From assembly GCA_013360985.1 (NCBI GenBank), contig JABWAM010000037.1:1-13645 (forward strand): a stretch of 13,645 nt of DNA, read 5' to 3'. The position numbers and the translations under genes were made by a program. This document shows, one piece after another, positions 7,384-13,619 of this stretch (positions are counted from its first letter, which is position 1; each line of letters opens with the position of its first letter). A model generated the notes under the pieces. That model made no database searches and had not been told where the DNA came from. It was given only the letters and a program-made list of their open reading frames with translations. This DNA comes from Verrucomicrobiia bacterium (GTDB taxonomy: Bacteria; Verrucomicrobiota; Verrucomicrobiia; JABWAM01).

Positions 7384-7982
7384 CGTTTGCGTTCCGCGCG
7401 GCGAAAGATGCGGCGGCGATCCCTCCCCAAGAGCGCGCGCGCGCGATCGAGGATCCCTTCCACCTTCCAAAGGCGGCCGAGCCCCTCGTAGCCGCAAGCG
7501 AGGAGCCCCTCCTCGGGGCCGAGAAACTCGACCCCGCGCGATTCGAGAAGGCGGACGTTCTCCCGCGTCGCGGGATGCTCCCACATCTTTCCGTTCATCG
7601 CGGGGACGACGAGCGTCGGCGCGCGGCACGCGAGCGCAATGGCGCTCAACGCGTCGTCGGCGAGGCCGTGCGCCAGCTTGGCGAGAAGGTTCGCCGTCGC
7701 CGGCGCGATGAGGAGCAGGTCGGCCCGGTCGGCCAGTTCGATATGGGTCGGCCCTCTCCCCTCGCCCTCCGCGAAGAGATCCAGCGTGACTGGATTCTTC
7801 GTCAGCGCCCGAAAGGTGAGCGGCGCGACGAACCGCGTCGCGCAATGGGTCATCACCGTGTGGACGGCGCACCCCTGCTTCGCAAGCGCGCTCGCGATCT
7901 CCGCCGCCTTGTAGGCCGCGATGGAACCGGTGACGCCGAGGAGGACGGTTTTTTTTCGCCGTGGATCCGCGTGAGGGCGCAT
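7380..7982 (-). CDS. coaC: Phosphopantothenoylcysteine decarboxylase (stand-alone CoaC)
   Basis: A flavoprotein that decarboxylates 4'-phosphopantothenoylcysteine to 4'-phosphopantetheine in coenzyme A synthesis. All hallmarks are present in 200 residues: GVTGSIAAYK (16-25) for FMN binding, catalytic His80 in THIELA, PAMNGKMW with Asn130, and the substrate clamp GLLACGYEGLGRL with Cys163. The ligase half (CoaB) that follows in the common bifunctional Dfp/CoaBC is missing: the frame stops after a basic tail, so CoaB must be encoded elsewhere. A run of eight A's on the coding strand near codons 9-12 is a possible slippage or sequencing-error site, but the frame is intact. The start lies 46 bases after proA with no ribosome binding site, which would suit a leaderless transcript; the stop overlaps the rhamnosidase start. 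A related flavoprotein decarboxylase role is less likely given the full motif set. Confidence 0.9.
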   Translation of the reverse strand: MRPHADPRRKKTVLLGVTGSIAAYKAAEIASALAKQGCAVHTVMTHCATRFVAPLTFRALTKNPVTLDLFAEGEGRGPTHIELADRADLLLIAPATANLLAKLAHGLADDALSAIALACRAPTLVVPAMNGKMWEHPATRENVRLLESRGVEFLGPEEGLLACGYEGLGRLWKVEGILDRARALLGRDRRRIFRRAERKR

Positions 7983-7988
7983 GCGGGG

Positions 7989-8027
7989 ATCGTATCCTAA
8001 CGCGGCGAAGAGACAAGATCCGCCGCG
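7989..8027 (-). promoter_or_regulatory. proA-coaC intercistronic hairpin and weak promoter
   Basis: A perfect 7-base stem, CGCGGCG (minus strand 8027-8021) with CGCCGCG (8007-8001), has a 13-base loop and no T-run after it, so it could be a weak terminator or mRNA processing signal. Overlapping it, TTGTCT (8016-8011) and TACGAT (7994-7989) are 16 bases apart and match sigma-70 boxes 4 of 6 each. Transcription from there would begin at or near the coaC ATG. Confidence 0.3.
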
Positions 8028-8028
8028 G

Positions 8029-9297
8029 CTACGCGCGAATCTGGCCGCTGCCGTGGATGAGGTATTTGTAGGTGGTCAACTCCTCCAAAGCCATCGGTCC
8101 GCGCGCGTGGAGGCGGTCGGTGCTGATCCCGATCTCCGCCCCCATTCCAAACTCGCCTCCGTCGGTGAAGCGCGTCGAAGCGTTGTGGTACACCGTCGCC
8201 GAATCCACCTCGGCGAGAAACCGTTCCGCCGCGCCGGTGTCGGACGTCACGATGCTGTCGGAATGCGCCGAGCCGTGGCGATTGATGTGCGCGATCGCCT
8301 CATCGAGCGAGTCCACCACCCGCACATTGAGCACGAGGGCGTTGTATTCGGTGCCCCAATCCGCGGGCCTCGCGGCGCGCACTTTGCCTCCCTTTCCGAG
8401 GAACGCCCGCGCCTTCGGGTCGGCGCGCAACTCGACGCCGCGCGCGAAAAGCTCCTTCGCGAAACCGGGGAGAAACCGTTCCGCCGCGCCGCAATGGACG
8501 AGCAGGGTCTCCATCGCGTTGCAGACCGATGGGCGCTGGCATTTCGCGTTGAGGGCGATCTCCCGCGCCATCGCGAGATCGGCCGCCCGATCCACGAAGA
8601 CGTGGCAGACGCCCTTGTAATGCTTCACCACGGGCACGGTCGCGTGCTCGACAACAGCGCGGATGAGGCCTTCGCCTCCGCGCGGCACGATGCAGGCCAG
8701 GTACTGGTCGAGGCGCGCCAGGGCGCGCACCGCCTCGCGATCGGTCGTGCGCACAAGCTGAAGGCTGTCGGGCGGAAGCCCCGCCTTGTCGCCGGCCTCC
8801 CGCATCAATCCGGCGATCGCCGCGTTCGAACGGATCGCCTCGCGCCCGCCGCGGAGGATGCAGGCGTTCCCCGCCATAAGGCAGAGAGCGCCCGAATCGG
8901 CGGTCACGTTCGGCCGTGATTCGTAGATGATCCCAATCACACCCAGCGGCACGCGCACCTTGCGGATGCGCAACCCGTTGGGGCGCGTCCATTCGCGCAA
9001 AATTTCTCCGACGGGATCGGGAAGGGCGGCGACCGCGCGCACGCCCTGCGCCATCGCGGCGACGCGCTTCGCGTCGAGGGTCAGGCGCTCCACCATCGCG
9101 GGGGCGAGCCCCTCCTTCTTCGCCCGCGCCACGTCCTTCGCGTTTTCAGCGACGAGGCGCGCGCGCGCCTTCTCGAAGGCGTCGGCCATGGCGCGTAGCG
9201 CGGCCCGCTTGGTCTCCGTCGGCGTCGACGCCAGCTTCAACGCCGCGGCGCGCGCCTTGCGGCCCATTCCTTCAATCATCGCGGCAGTTCGGTTCAT
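8029..9297 (-). CDS. proA: Gamma-glutamyl phosphate reductase
   Basis: The second step of proline synthesis: NADPH-dependent reduction of gamma-glutamyl phosphate to glutamate semialdehyde, in the cytoplasm. With the ATG at 9297 the protein is 422 residues, close to E. coli ProA (417). It carries the aldehyde-dehydrogenase-type VPLGVIGIIYESRPNVT segment, the catalytic Cys259 in QRPSVCNAMETLL, and the C-terminal GPMALEELTTYKYL block. Cys253 replaces the more usual Thr in NAKTQRP. The frame continues upstream to an ATG at 9381, but those 28 residues overlap the end of cysA and do not resemble ProA. No clear ribosome binding site precedes the chosen start. proB, the usual partner, is not in the window. 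The gap to cysA is only 46 bases with no terminator, so read-through from the sulfate operon is possible. Confidence 0.96.
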   Translation of the reverse strand: MNRTAAMIEGMGRKARAAALKLASTPTETKRAALRAMADAFEKARARLVAENAKDVARAKKEGLAPAMVERLTLDAKRVAAMAQGVRAVAALPDPVGEILREWTRPNGLRIRKVRVPLGVIGIIYESRPNVTADSGALCLMAGNACILRGGREAIRSNAAIAGLMREAGDKAGLPPDSLQLVRTTDREAVRALARLDQYLACIVPRGGEGLIRAVVEHATVPVVKHYKGVCHVFVDRAADLAMAREIALNAKCQRPSVCNAMETLLVHCGAAERFLPGFAKELFARGVELRADPKARAFLGKGGKVRAARPADWGTEYNALVLNVRVVDSLDEAIAHINRHGSAHSDSIVTSDTGAAERFLAEVDSATVYHNASTRFTDGGEFGMGAEIGISTDRLHARGPMALEELTTYKYLIHGSGQIRA

Positions 9298-9343
9298 CGC
9301 GCGCCAGCGTAGCAGCCCGTTGCGCGCTCCGCAATTCGGCGAA

Positions 9344-10081
9344 TCAGATATTTTCTCCCAAACCGAGAAACTCCGTGACAAAAGGAGTGCTCGGGCCGCC
9401 GCGCACCTCGCGCGCCGTGCCGATCTGCTGGATGCCGCCCTTGTCGAGGATCACCACGCGATCGGCGATTTCGAAGGCTTCCTCCTGATCGTGCGTGACG
9501 AAAACGCTCGTGATGCGCGTTCGATCATGGAACCGGCGAATCCATTGGCGCAGCTCCTTGCGCACCTTCGCGTCGAGCGCGCCGAACGGCTCATCGAGGA
9601 GCAGAACGCTCGGTTCGATGGCTAAGGCGCGCGCCAACGCCACGCGCTGGCGTTGGCCGCCGGAAAGCTGCGCGGGAAAGCGCGCGCCCAACCCCTCCAA
9701 CTGCACCACGCCGAGGAGATGCTCCACCCGCGCGCGGATCTCCGCCTTCGGCGGCCGATGCCTCCGCGGACGCGCGTCCAGCCCAAACGCGACGTTCTGC
9801 GCCACGGTCATGTTCGGAAACAGGGCGTAATGTTGAAAGACGAACCCCGCGCGCCGCTGATACGCGGGCTGGTCCGTCACGTCGCGCCCATGGAAAAAGA
9901 CGCGGCCGCGCGCATCGTCGGGAAACTCCAGCCCCGCCATCACGCGGAGCAAGGTCGTTTTCCCCGAGCCGCTCGGCCCGAGCAACGCGAGGAGTTCACC
10001 CTCCGCGACCTCCAGACTGACGTCGTGGAGCGCGGCGAACCGCCCGAAATTCTTGCTGACGGATCGGACGGCGATGCTCAT
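9344..10081 (-). CDS. cysA: Sulfate/thiosulfate ABC transporter ATPase, short form
   Basis: The nucleotide-binding subunit that drives sulfate import through CysTW. It has Walker A GPSGSGKTT (35-43), a Q-loop at Q83, signature LSGGQRQ (139-145), Walker B LLLDEP (160-165), the D-loop GALD, and switch His197 in VTHDQEEA. At 245 residues it ends right after the ATPase core (FVTEFLGLGENI). CysA proteins are commonly around 340-365 residues with a C-terminal regulatory/TOBE region, which is absent here. The end looks natural rather than frameshifted: the downstream sequence belongs to proA and shows no TOBE remnant. The ATG overlaps the cysW stop in an ATGA, with GGAGG seven bases upstream. Sulfate rather than molybdate is assigned mainly from the CysT, CysW and binding-protein partners. 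Confidence 0.9.
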   Translation of the reverse strand: MSIAVRSVSKNFGRFAALHDVSLEVAEGELLALLGPSGSGKTTLLRVMAGLEFPDDARGRVFFHGRDVTDQPAYQRRAGFVFQHYALFPNMTVAQNVAFGLDARPRRHRPPKAEIRARVEHLLGVVQLEGLGARFPAQLSGGQRQRVALARALAIEPSVLLLDEPFGALDAKVRKELRQWIRRFHDRTRITSVFVTHDQEEAFEIADRVVILDKGGIQQIGTAREVRGGPSTPFVTEFLGLGENI

Positions 10082-10974
10082 GAACGGGCCTCCGCGGGAA
10101 TCGCCTCGGCGCCCGCGCGGAACGCGCGCGCAAGGCGTCGCTCACTCCACGTTTTGCCCAGCAGGGTCGCCAGCGCAAGGAGACAGAGAAGCGACGCGAC
10201 GGCGAACGCCGCCGTCGTTTGGTATTCGTTGTATCGAATTTCGACGTGCAGCGGCATCGTGATCGTTTGGCCTCGAATATAGCCCGAAACCACGGAAACA
10301 GCGCCAAATTCCCCCATGCTGCGCGCGTTGCAGAGGATGATCCCGTAGGTCATTCCCCACTTCACCTTGGGAAGGGTCACCTTCCAAAACACACGCCAGG
10401 CCGAGGCGCCGAGCGTCATCGCCGCTTCCTCCTCGGCGAACCCTTGCGCCTGCATCTGAGGAATCACGCACCGCGCGACGAAGGGGAAGGTGACGAACAG
10501 CGTCGCCAGCACCACTCCCGGCGCGGCAAAGACGATGGAAACATCGTGCGCGATCAGCCATGCCCCGAACCAACCTTGCCGCCCGAAAAGGAGCATGAAC
10601 AGGAGGCCGCCCACCACCGGCGACACCCAGAGCGGCATCTCGATGAGGGCGAGGAGCAGGCGGCGGCCGGGAAATCGGAAGCGGCAGGTCGCCCACGCGG
10701 CCGCCAACCCTCCGATCGTATTCACCGGAACGACGATCGCGGCCACCAGCAGCGTCAATCCGATGGCGCTCCGCGTGCTCGTATCGCGCAGCGGCGCCAG
10801 AAATCCGCCCGCGCCGTGGCGAAAGGCCTCCTGAAAAACCACCCCAAGCGGCAACGCGAGAAAGGCCGCCGCGAAACCTACGCCGAGAAAGGTCACCCCC
10901 CACCGGACCCACGCGGGATCGGCGGTCGCATGGACGCGCGCGCGCGACGGAGAAAATTGGGCGATGGCGGACAT
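10078..10974 (-). CDS. cysW: Sulfate ABC transporter permease CysW
   Basis: One of the two inner-membrane permease subunits of the sulfate importer; 298 residues. It has about six hydrophobic helices after a hydrophilic N-terminus. The cytoplasmic EAA loop that docks on the ATPase is clear (EEEAAMTLGASAWRVFWKVTLP). The following GEFGAVSVVSGYIRGQT and PLHVEIRYNEY segments are typical of CysW and help separate it from CysT. It lies six bases after the cysT stop and overlaps cysA by four bases. No strong ribosome binding site is visible before the ATG, so it probably depends on coupling to cysT. Confidence 0.94.
   Translation of the reverse strand: MSAIAQFSPSRARVHATADPAWVRWGVTFLGVGFAAAFLALPLGVVFQEAFRHGAGGFLAPLRDTSTRSAIGLTLLVAAIVVPVNTIGGLAAAWATCRFRFPGRRLLLALIEMPLWVSPVVGGLLFMLLFGRQGWFGAWLIAHDVSIVFAAPGVVLATLFVTFPFVARCVIPQMQAQGFAEEEAAMTLGASAWRVFWKVTLPKVKWGMTYGIILCNARSMGEFGAVSVVSGYIRGQTITMPLHVEIRYNEYQTTAAFAVASLLCLLALATLLGKTWSERRLARAFRAGAEAIPAEARS
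10089..10093 (-). promoter_or_regulatory. Ribosome binding site of cysA
   Basis: GGAGG seven bases before the cysA ATG, within the last cysW codons. With the ATGA overlap it supports coupled translation of cysW and cysA. Confidence 0.6.
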
Positions 10975-10980
10975 GACGGA

Positions 10981-11826
10981 TCAGATCCCTTCTCCCAAGC
11001 CGAGGCGACGGCGTTGGCGCTCCTCAATCGCGCGCACCGCGAGGAGGATGGCGAGCGAAACCAGGATCATCAGGGAACCGATCGAGGCCGCCCCCGCGTA
11101 ATCGAACTGCTCGAGCTTGACGATGATCAGCAGCGGTGTGATCTCCGTCCGAAACGGCAGATTCCCGGAGATGAACACCACCGAACCGAACTCGCCCACG
11201 GCGCGCCCGAAGGCCAGCGCCCCTCCGGTCAGCAGAGCGGGAAACAACGCCGGTAAGACCACCCGGCGAAAGACGTAGCCGCGCGTCGCCCCGAGGCAGG
11301 CCGCCGCCTCCTCGAGATCGGCGGAAACGTCGGCGAGCACCGGTTGAACGGCGCGCACCGTAAAAGGGAATCCGACGAAGACCAGCGCCACGAGGACGCC
11401 GAGCGGCGTATACGCCACCTGGATCCCAAAGAGATCGTTGAGCGGTTTCCCGAGAAGCCCCGTCGGCGCGTAGAGCGCGGTCAACGCCAGGCCCGCCACT
11501 GCCGTGGGAAGCGCGAACGGCAGATCCACCAACGCATCCACGAGGCGTTTGCCCGGAAAATGGTAACGCACCAGCGCCCAGGCGAGCATCCCGCCGAACA
11601 GGACGTCCAGCAGCGCCGCGACCAACGCCAAGCCGAAGCTGATGCGATAGGACGCGACGACCCGGGGATCGGCGATGCTCGCCCAAACCTGTTCCCAGGT
11701 CACCGTGGCCATTTTCCCCGCCAACCCGAGAAAAGGGAGCGCGACCAGGACTCCCGCCCACAGCAATGTGGCGGCCAGCGCGAGCTCGAAGCCGGGCAAC
11801 GCCCGGCGCGGACGCCGAAATCTCAT
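10981..11826 (-). CDS. cysT: Sulfate ABC transporter permease CysT
   Basis: The second permease subunit (also called CysU), 281 residues, with about six membrane helices. The N-terminus is Arg-rich (MRFRRPRRALPG), consistent with a cytoplasmic start. The EAA loop reads DLEEAAACLGATRGYVFRRV, and GRAVGEFGSVVFISGN with the PLLIIVKLEQFDY segment is characteristic of CysT. The ATG at 11826 overlaps the stop of the binding-protein gene in an ATGA and has GGAGG eight bases upstream. A longer in-frame ATG at 11901 would only add Arg-rich sequence that overlaps the upstream gene. Confidence 0.94.
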   Translation of the reverse strand: MRFRRPRRALPGFELALAATLLWAGVLVALPFLGLAGKMATVTWEQVWASIADPRVVASYRISFGLALVAALLDVLFGGMLAWALVRYHFPGKRLVDALVDLPFALPTAVAGLALTALYAPTGLLGKPLNDLFGIQVAYTPLGVLVALVFVGFPFTVRAVQPVLADVSADLEEAAACLGATRGYVFRRVVLPALFPALLTGGALAFGRAVGEFGSVVFISGNLPFRTEITPLLIIVKLEQFDYAGAASIGSLMILVSLAILLAVRAIEERQRRRLGLGEGI

Positions 11827-12899
11827 GGCGTCCCCCTCCGCGCGGCGATCTGATCGAAGACGCCGCCGTCGTCGAAGTGCGTTCTCTGGGCGCGCGTCCA
11901 CCCCCCGAAAGCCTCCTCCACGGTGACAAGACGCACGCTCGGGAATCGCGCGGCGAACTCCGCGAGGATCTCGGGCGTCCGCGGACGAAACCCATGCCGC
12001 GCGGCGATCCGCTGCCCCGTGTCGGAGTAGAGAAACTCGAGGTAGGCGCGCGCGGCCCGGCGCGTGCCGCGATGATCCACCACCTGGTCCACCACGGCAA
12101 CGGAAGGCTCGGCCAGCACGCTCACCGAGGGATACACCACCTCCGTCTTCCCGGGAAACTCTCTCTCGATGAGGTGCGCCTCGTTTTCCCAGGCGAGAAG
12201 CACGTCGCCGATCCCGCGCGTGACGAACGTGGTCGTGGATCCGCGCGCCCCGCGGTCGAGGACCGGGACGTTCCGGAAGAGGGCTTCGAGAAAGCCGCGG
12301 ACCTTATGCCCATCCTTCGCGAACTTCTCCTCGGCGTACGCCCACGCCGCAAGATAGTTCCAACGCGCGCCGCCCGAGGTTTTCGGGCTCGGCGTTACCA
12401 CGGAAATCCCCGGCTTCGCCAGATCATCCCAATCGCGGATGTTTCGCGGATTCCCTTTGCGCGTCACTAGGACGACCGTCGAGGTATACGGGGCGCTGCG
12501 GAAAGGCAGCCGTTGGATCCAATCCTTCGCCAGCAGCCCCGCCCGTCGGGCAATCGCGTCAATGTCGTAGGCCAGCGCAAGCGTCACGACATCCGCCTGG
12601 AGGCCGTCAATCACGGCGCGCGCCTGGCTCCCCGAACCGGCATGCGACGTCTCGACCGCAATCTCCTGCCCGCTCTTGGCCTTCCACTCCTTCATAAACG
12701 CGGCGTTGATCTCCGCGTAGAACTCGCGCGTCGGATCATAGGAGACATTGAGCAGCGTCACCGTCTCCTTTTGCGCGCAGGAGGCCGCCCCAAAGAGGAT
12801 GACCAGAAAAACTCCGATCCGCGGCGCGCGCCGCAACCCGCTGCGCGACGCGGAGAGGAGACGCGCGAACAACGCGCAAAAGAGACTCAAAAGGCTCAT
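11823..12899 (-). CDS. sbp: Sulfate/thiosulfate-binding lipoprotein
   Basis: The extracytoplasmic solute-binding protein that delivers sulfate to CysTW; 358 residues. The mature part begins with the family block VTLLNVSYDPTREFYAEIN, followed by SHAGSGSQARAVIDGLQADV, VTPSPKTSGGARWNYLAAW and VLLAWENEAHLI, all typical of the Sbp/CysP family. The N-terminus is long: a hydrophobic stretch at residues 2-15, a basic linker (RSGLRRAPR), then VFLVILFGAASC with a lipobox-like Cys41, so it is probably a lipoprotein. The double hydrophobic pattern suggests that the true start may be further inside, or that the first stretch is part of the leader. The gene is first of the transporter operon and is preceded by its own promoter and palindrome. 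Sulfate versus thiosulfate preference cannot be told from sequence, so Sbp or CysP are both possible. Confidence 0.93.
   Translation of the reverse strand: MSLLSLFCALFARLLSASRSGLRRAPRIGVFLVILFGAASCAQKETVTLLNVSYDPTREFYAEINAAFMKEWKAKSGQEIAVETSHAGSGSQARAVIDGLQADVVTLALAYDIDAIARRAGLLAKDWIQRLPFRSAPYTSTVVLVTRKGNPRNIRDWDDLAKPGISVVTPSPKTSGGARWNYLAAWAYAEEKFAKDGHKVRGFLEALFRNVPVLDRGARGSTTTFVTRGIGDVLLAWENEAHLIEREFPGKTEVVYPSVSVLAEPSVAVVDQVVDHRGTRRAARAYLEFLYSDTGQRIAARHGFRPRTPEILAEFAARFPSVRLVTVEEAFGGWTRAQRTHFDDGGVFDQIAARRGTP
11835..11839 (-). promoter_or_regulatory. Ribosome binding site of cysT
   Basis: GGAGG eight bases before the ATG at 11826. It decides the cysT start over the upstream in-frame ATG at 11901. 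Confidence 0.6.
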
Positions 12900-12906
12900 G
12901 TATATC

Positions 12907-12923
12907 ACGACTTTCTTAGTCGT
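12907..12923 (-). promoter_or_regulatory. Palindromic operator candidate before sbp
   Basis: A perfect inverted repeat of ACGACT and AGTCGT separated by five bases, lying 7-24 bases before the sbp ATG. It overlaps the place where a ribosome binding site should be (a weak AAGAAAG spans the loop), so binding could block transcription and folding could also limit translation. It shares half-site features with the inverted repeat at the rrf2 promoter. Confidence 0.5.
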
Positions 12924-12924
12924 T

Positions 12925-12952
12925 TTTATTGGCTTCAATGATGAGGCCTCAA
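12925..12952 (-). promoter_or_regulatory. Candidate promoter of the sulfate transport operon
   Basis: TTGAGG (12952-12947) and AATAAA (12930-12925) lie 16 bases apart on the minus strand, each matching sigma-70 boxes 4 of 6. The palindrome at 12923-12907 sits immediately downstream, where transcription would start, as expected for repression. Confidence 0.4.
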
Positions 12953-13003
12953 TGATCGACGGTTCATTCTCCGCGTCGCGGCGCGCGCGCAACTCCGCGC
13001 CCT

Positions 13004-13468
13004 TCAGATCCCGTCGCCATCGCGGCCTTGAAGGGTGAAAATTTCGCTCGGCGCCACCGGCGCCCCGCGCATGACGCGCGCGAGCGTCGCCTCCTCCATG
13101 AGGCGCGCGATAAGGTTGCGGGCTTCCAGCAGCACCCTCCGGAACCGGCAGACCGTCTCCTGGCTGCACCGCTCATAACGCCTCGCCGAGACGCACGCAA
13201 TCGGCGCGAGATATCCGTCGAAAAACCGAACGACTTCTCCCATCGTGATCTCCTCGGGCCGTTTTGCCAGCAGATACCCCCCGCGTTTTCCCGCCACGCT
13301 TTTGACCCATCGCTTCGCGCGCATTTGGAGCATGATCTGCTCGAGAAAACGCCGCGGGATCTCGTTGCGCCGCGCCAACTCGCGGATCGGAATCGGCGCC
13401 CCTCCTTGGTGTTCAACCAACGTGAAGAGCGCCCGCAAGGCGTAATCGGTTTTTTTGGAGAGATTCAT
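13004..13468 (-). CDS. Rrf2-family transcriptional regulator, three-cysteine type
   Basis: A 154-residue winged-helix regulator of the Rrf2 family (IscR, CymR and NsrR relatives). The start MNLSKKTDYALRAL and the helix-turn-helix (about 26-50, IRELARRNEIPRRFLEQIM) with the wing GKRGGYLLAK are typical. Three cysteines, C92, C101 and C107, sit in the PIACVSARRYERC region used for Fe-S binding in IscR-like members, but with C-x8-C-x5-C spacing. It lies directly upstream of, and in the same direction as, the sulfate transport genes, which argues for a role in sulfur or cysteine supply, as CymR has in Bacillus. The ATG at 13468 is preferred because upstream in-frame codons do not resemble the family and overlap the promoter. 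Effector and cluster content are unknown. Confidence 0.9.
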   Translation of the reverse strand: MNLSKKTDYALRALFTLVEHQGGAPIPIRELARRNEIPRRFLEQIMLQMRAKRWVKSVAGKRGGYLLAKRPEEITMGEVVRFFDGYLAPIACVSARRYERCSQETVCRFRRVLLEARNLIARLMEEATLARVMRGAPVAPSEIFTLQGRDGDGI

Positions 13469-13475
13469 TCTGTTA

Positions 13476-13497
13476 ATCCCGAGCGCATAAGTCGGAT
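13476..13497 (-). promoter_or_regulatory. 22-base operator-like site sharing the sbp motif
   Basis: On the minus strand this segment reads ATCCGACTTA at one end and CTCGGGAT at the other, an imperfect inverted repeat. Aligned with the site before sbp it agrees at 14 of 22 positions, including CGACTwA and TCGkGAT. It lies just downstream of the -10 box and overlaps the left arm of the longer inverted repeat. Confidence 0.4.
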
Positions 13498-13536
13498 ATT
13501 CTTGAAGAAGACGAATTGTGTCAAGAGGAATCCGAC
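13491..13536 (-). promoter_or_regulatory. rrf2 promoter inside a long inverted repeat (autoregulatory operator candidate)
   Basis: On the minus strand TTGACA (13524-13519) is a perfect -35 box, followed 17 bases later by a weak -10, GAATAT (13501-13496). Two arms, 13491-13505 and 13521-13536, are near-perfect inverted copies: TCAAGA plus ATCCGAC in each, differing by a two-to-three-base internal loop. The right arm covers the -35 box and the left arm covers the -10. This is the layout expected for an autorepressor binding across its own promoter. Confidence 0.55.
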
Positions 13537-13619
13537 ATCCCAAATCCCCCGCGTAAGGCATAGGGAAACCCATCCTCAATCGAGAAATGCGTGACGCTTC
13601 TACAACATTTTGTGGTGAA

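Noticed and set aside
7384..8016. N-terminal extension of the rhamnosidase frame
   Set aside because: It overlaps coaC in another frame, is Arg/Pro-rich and resembles no GH78 domain; the ATG at 7383 fits the ATGA overlap.
12900..13169. N-terminal extension of the binding-protein frame
   Set aside because: It runs through the promoter and palindrome and into the rrf2 gene, with no signal-peptide character.
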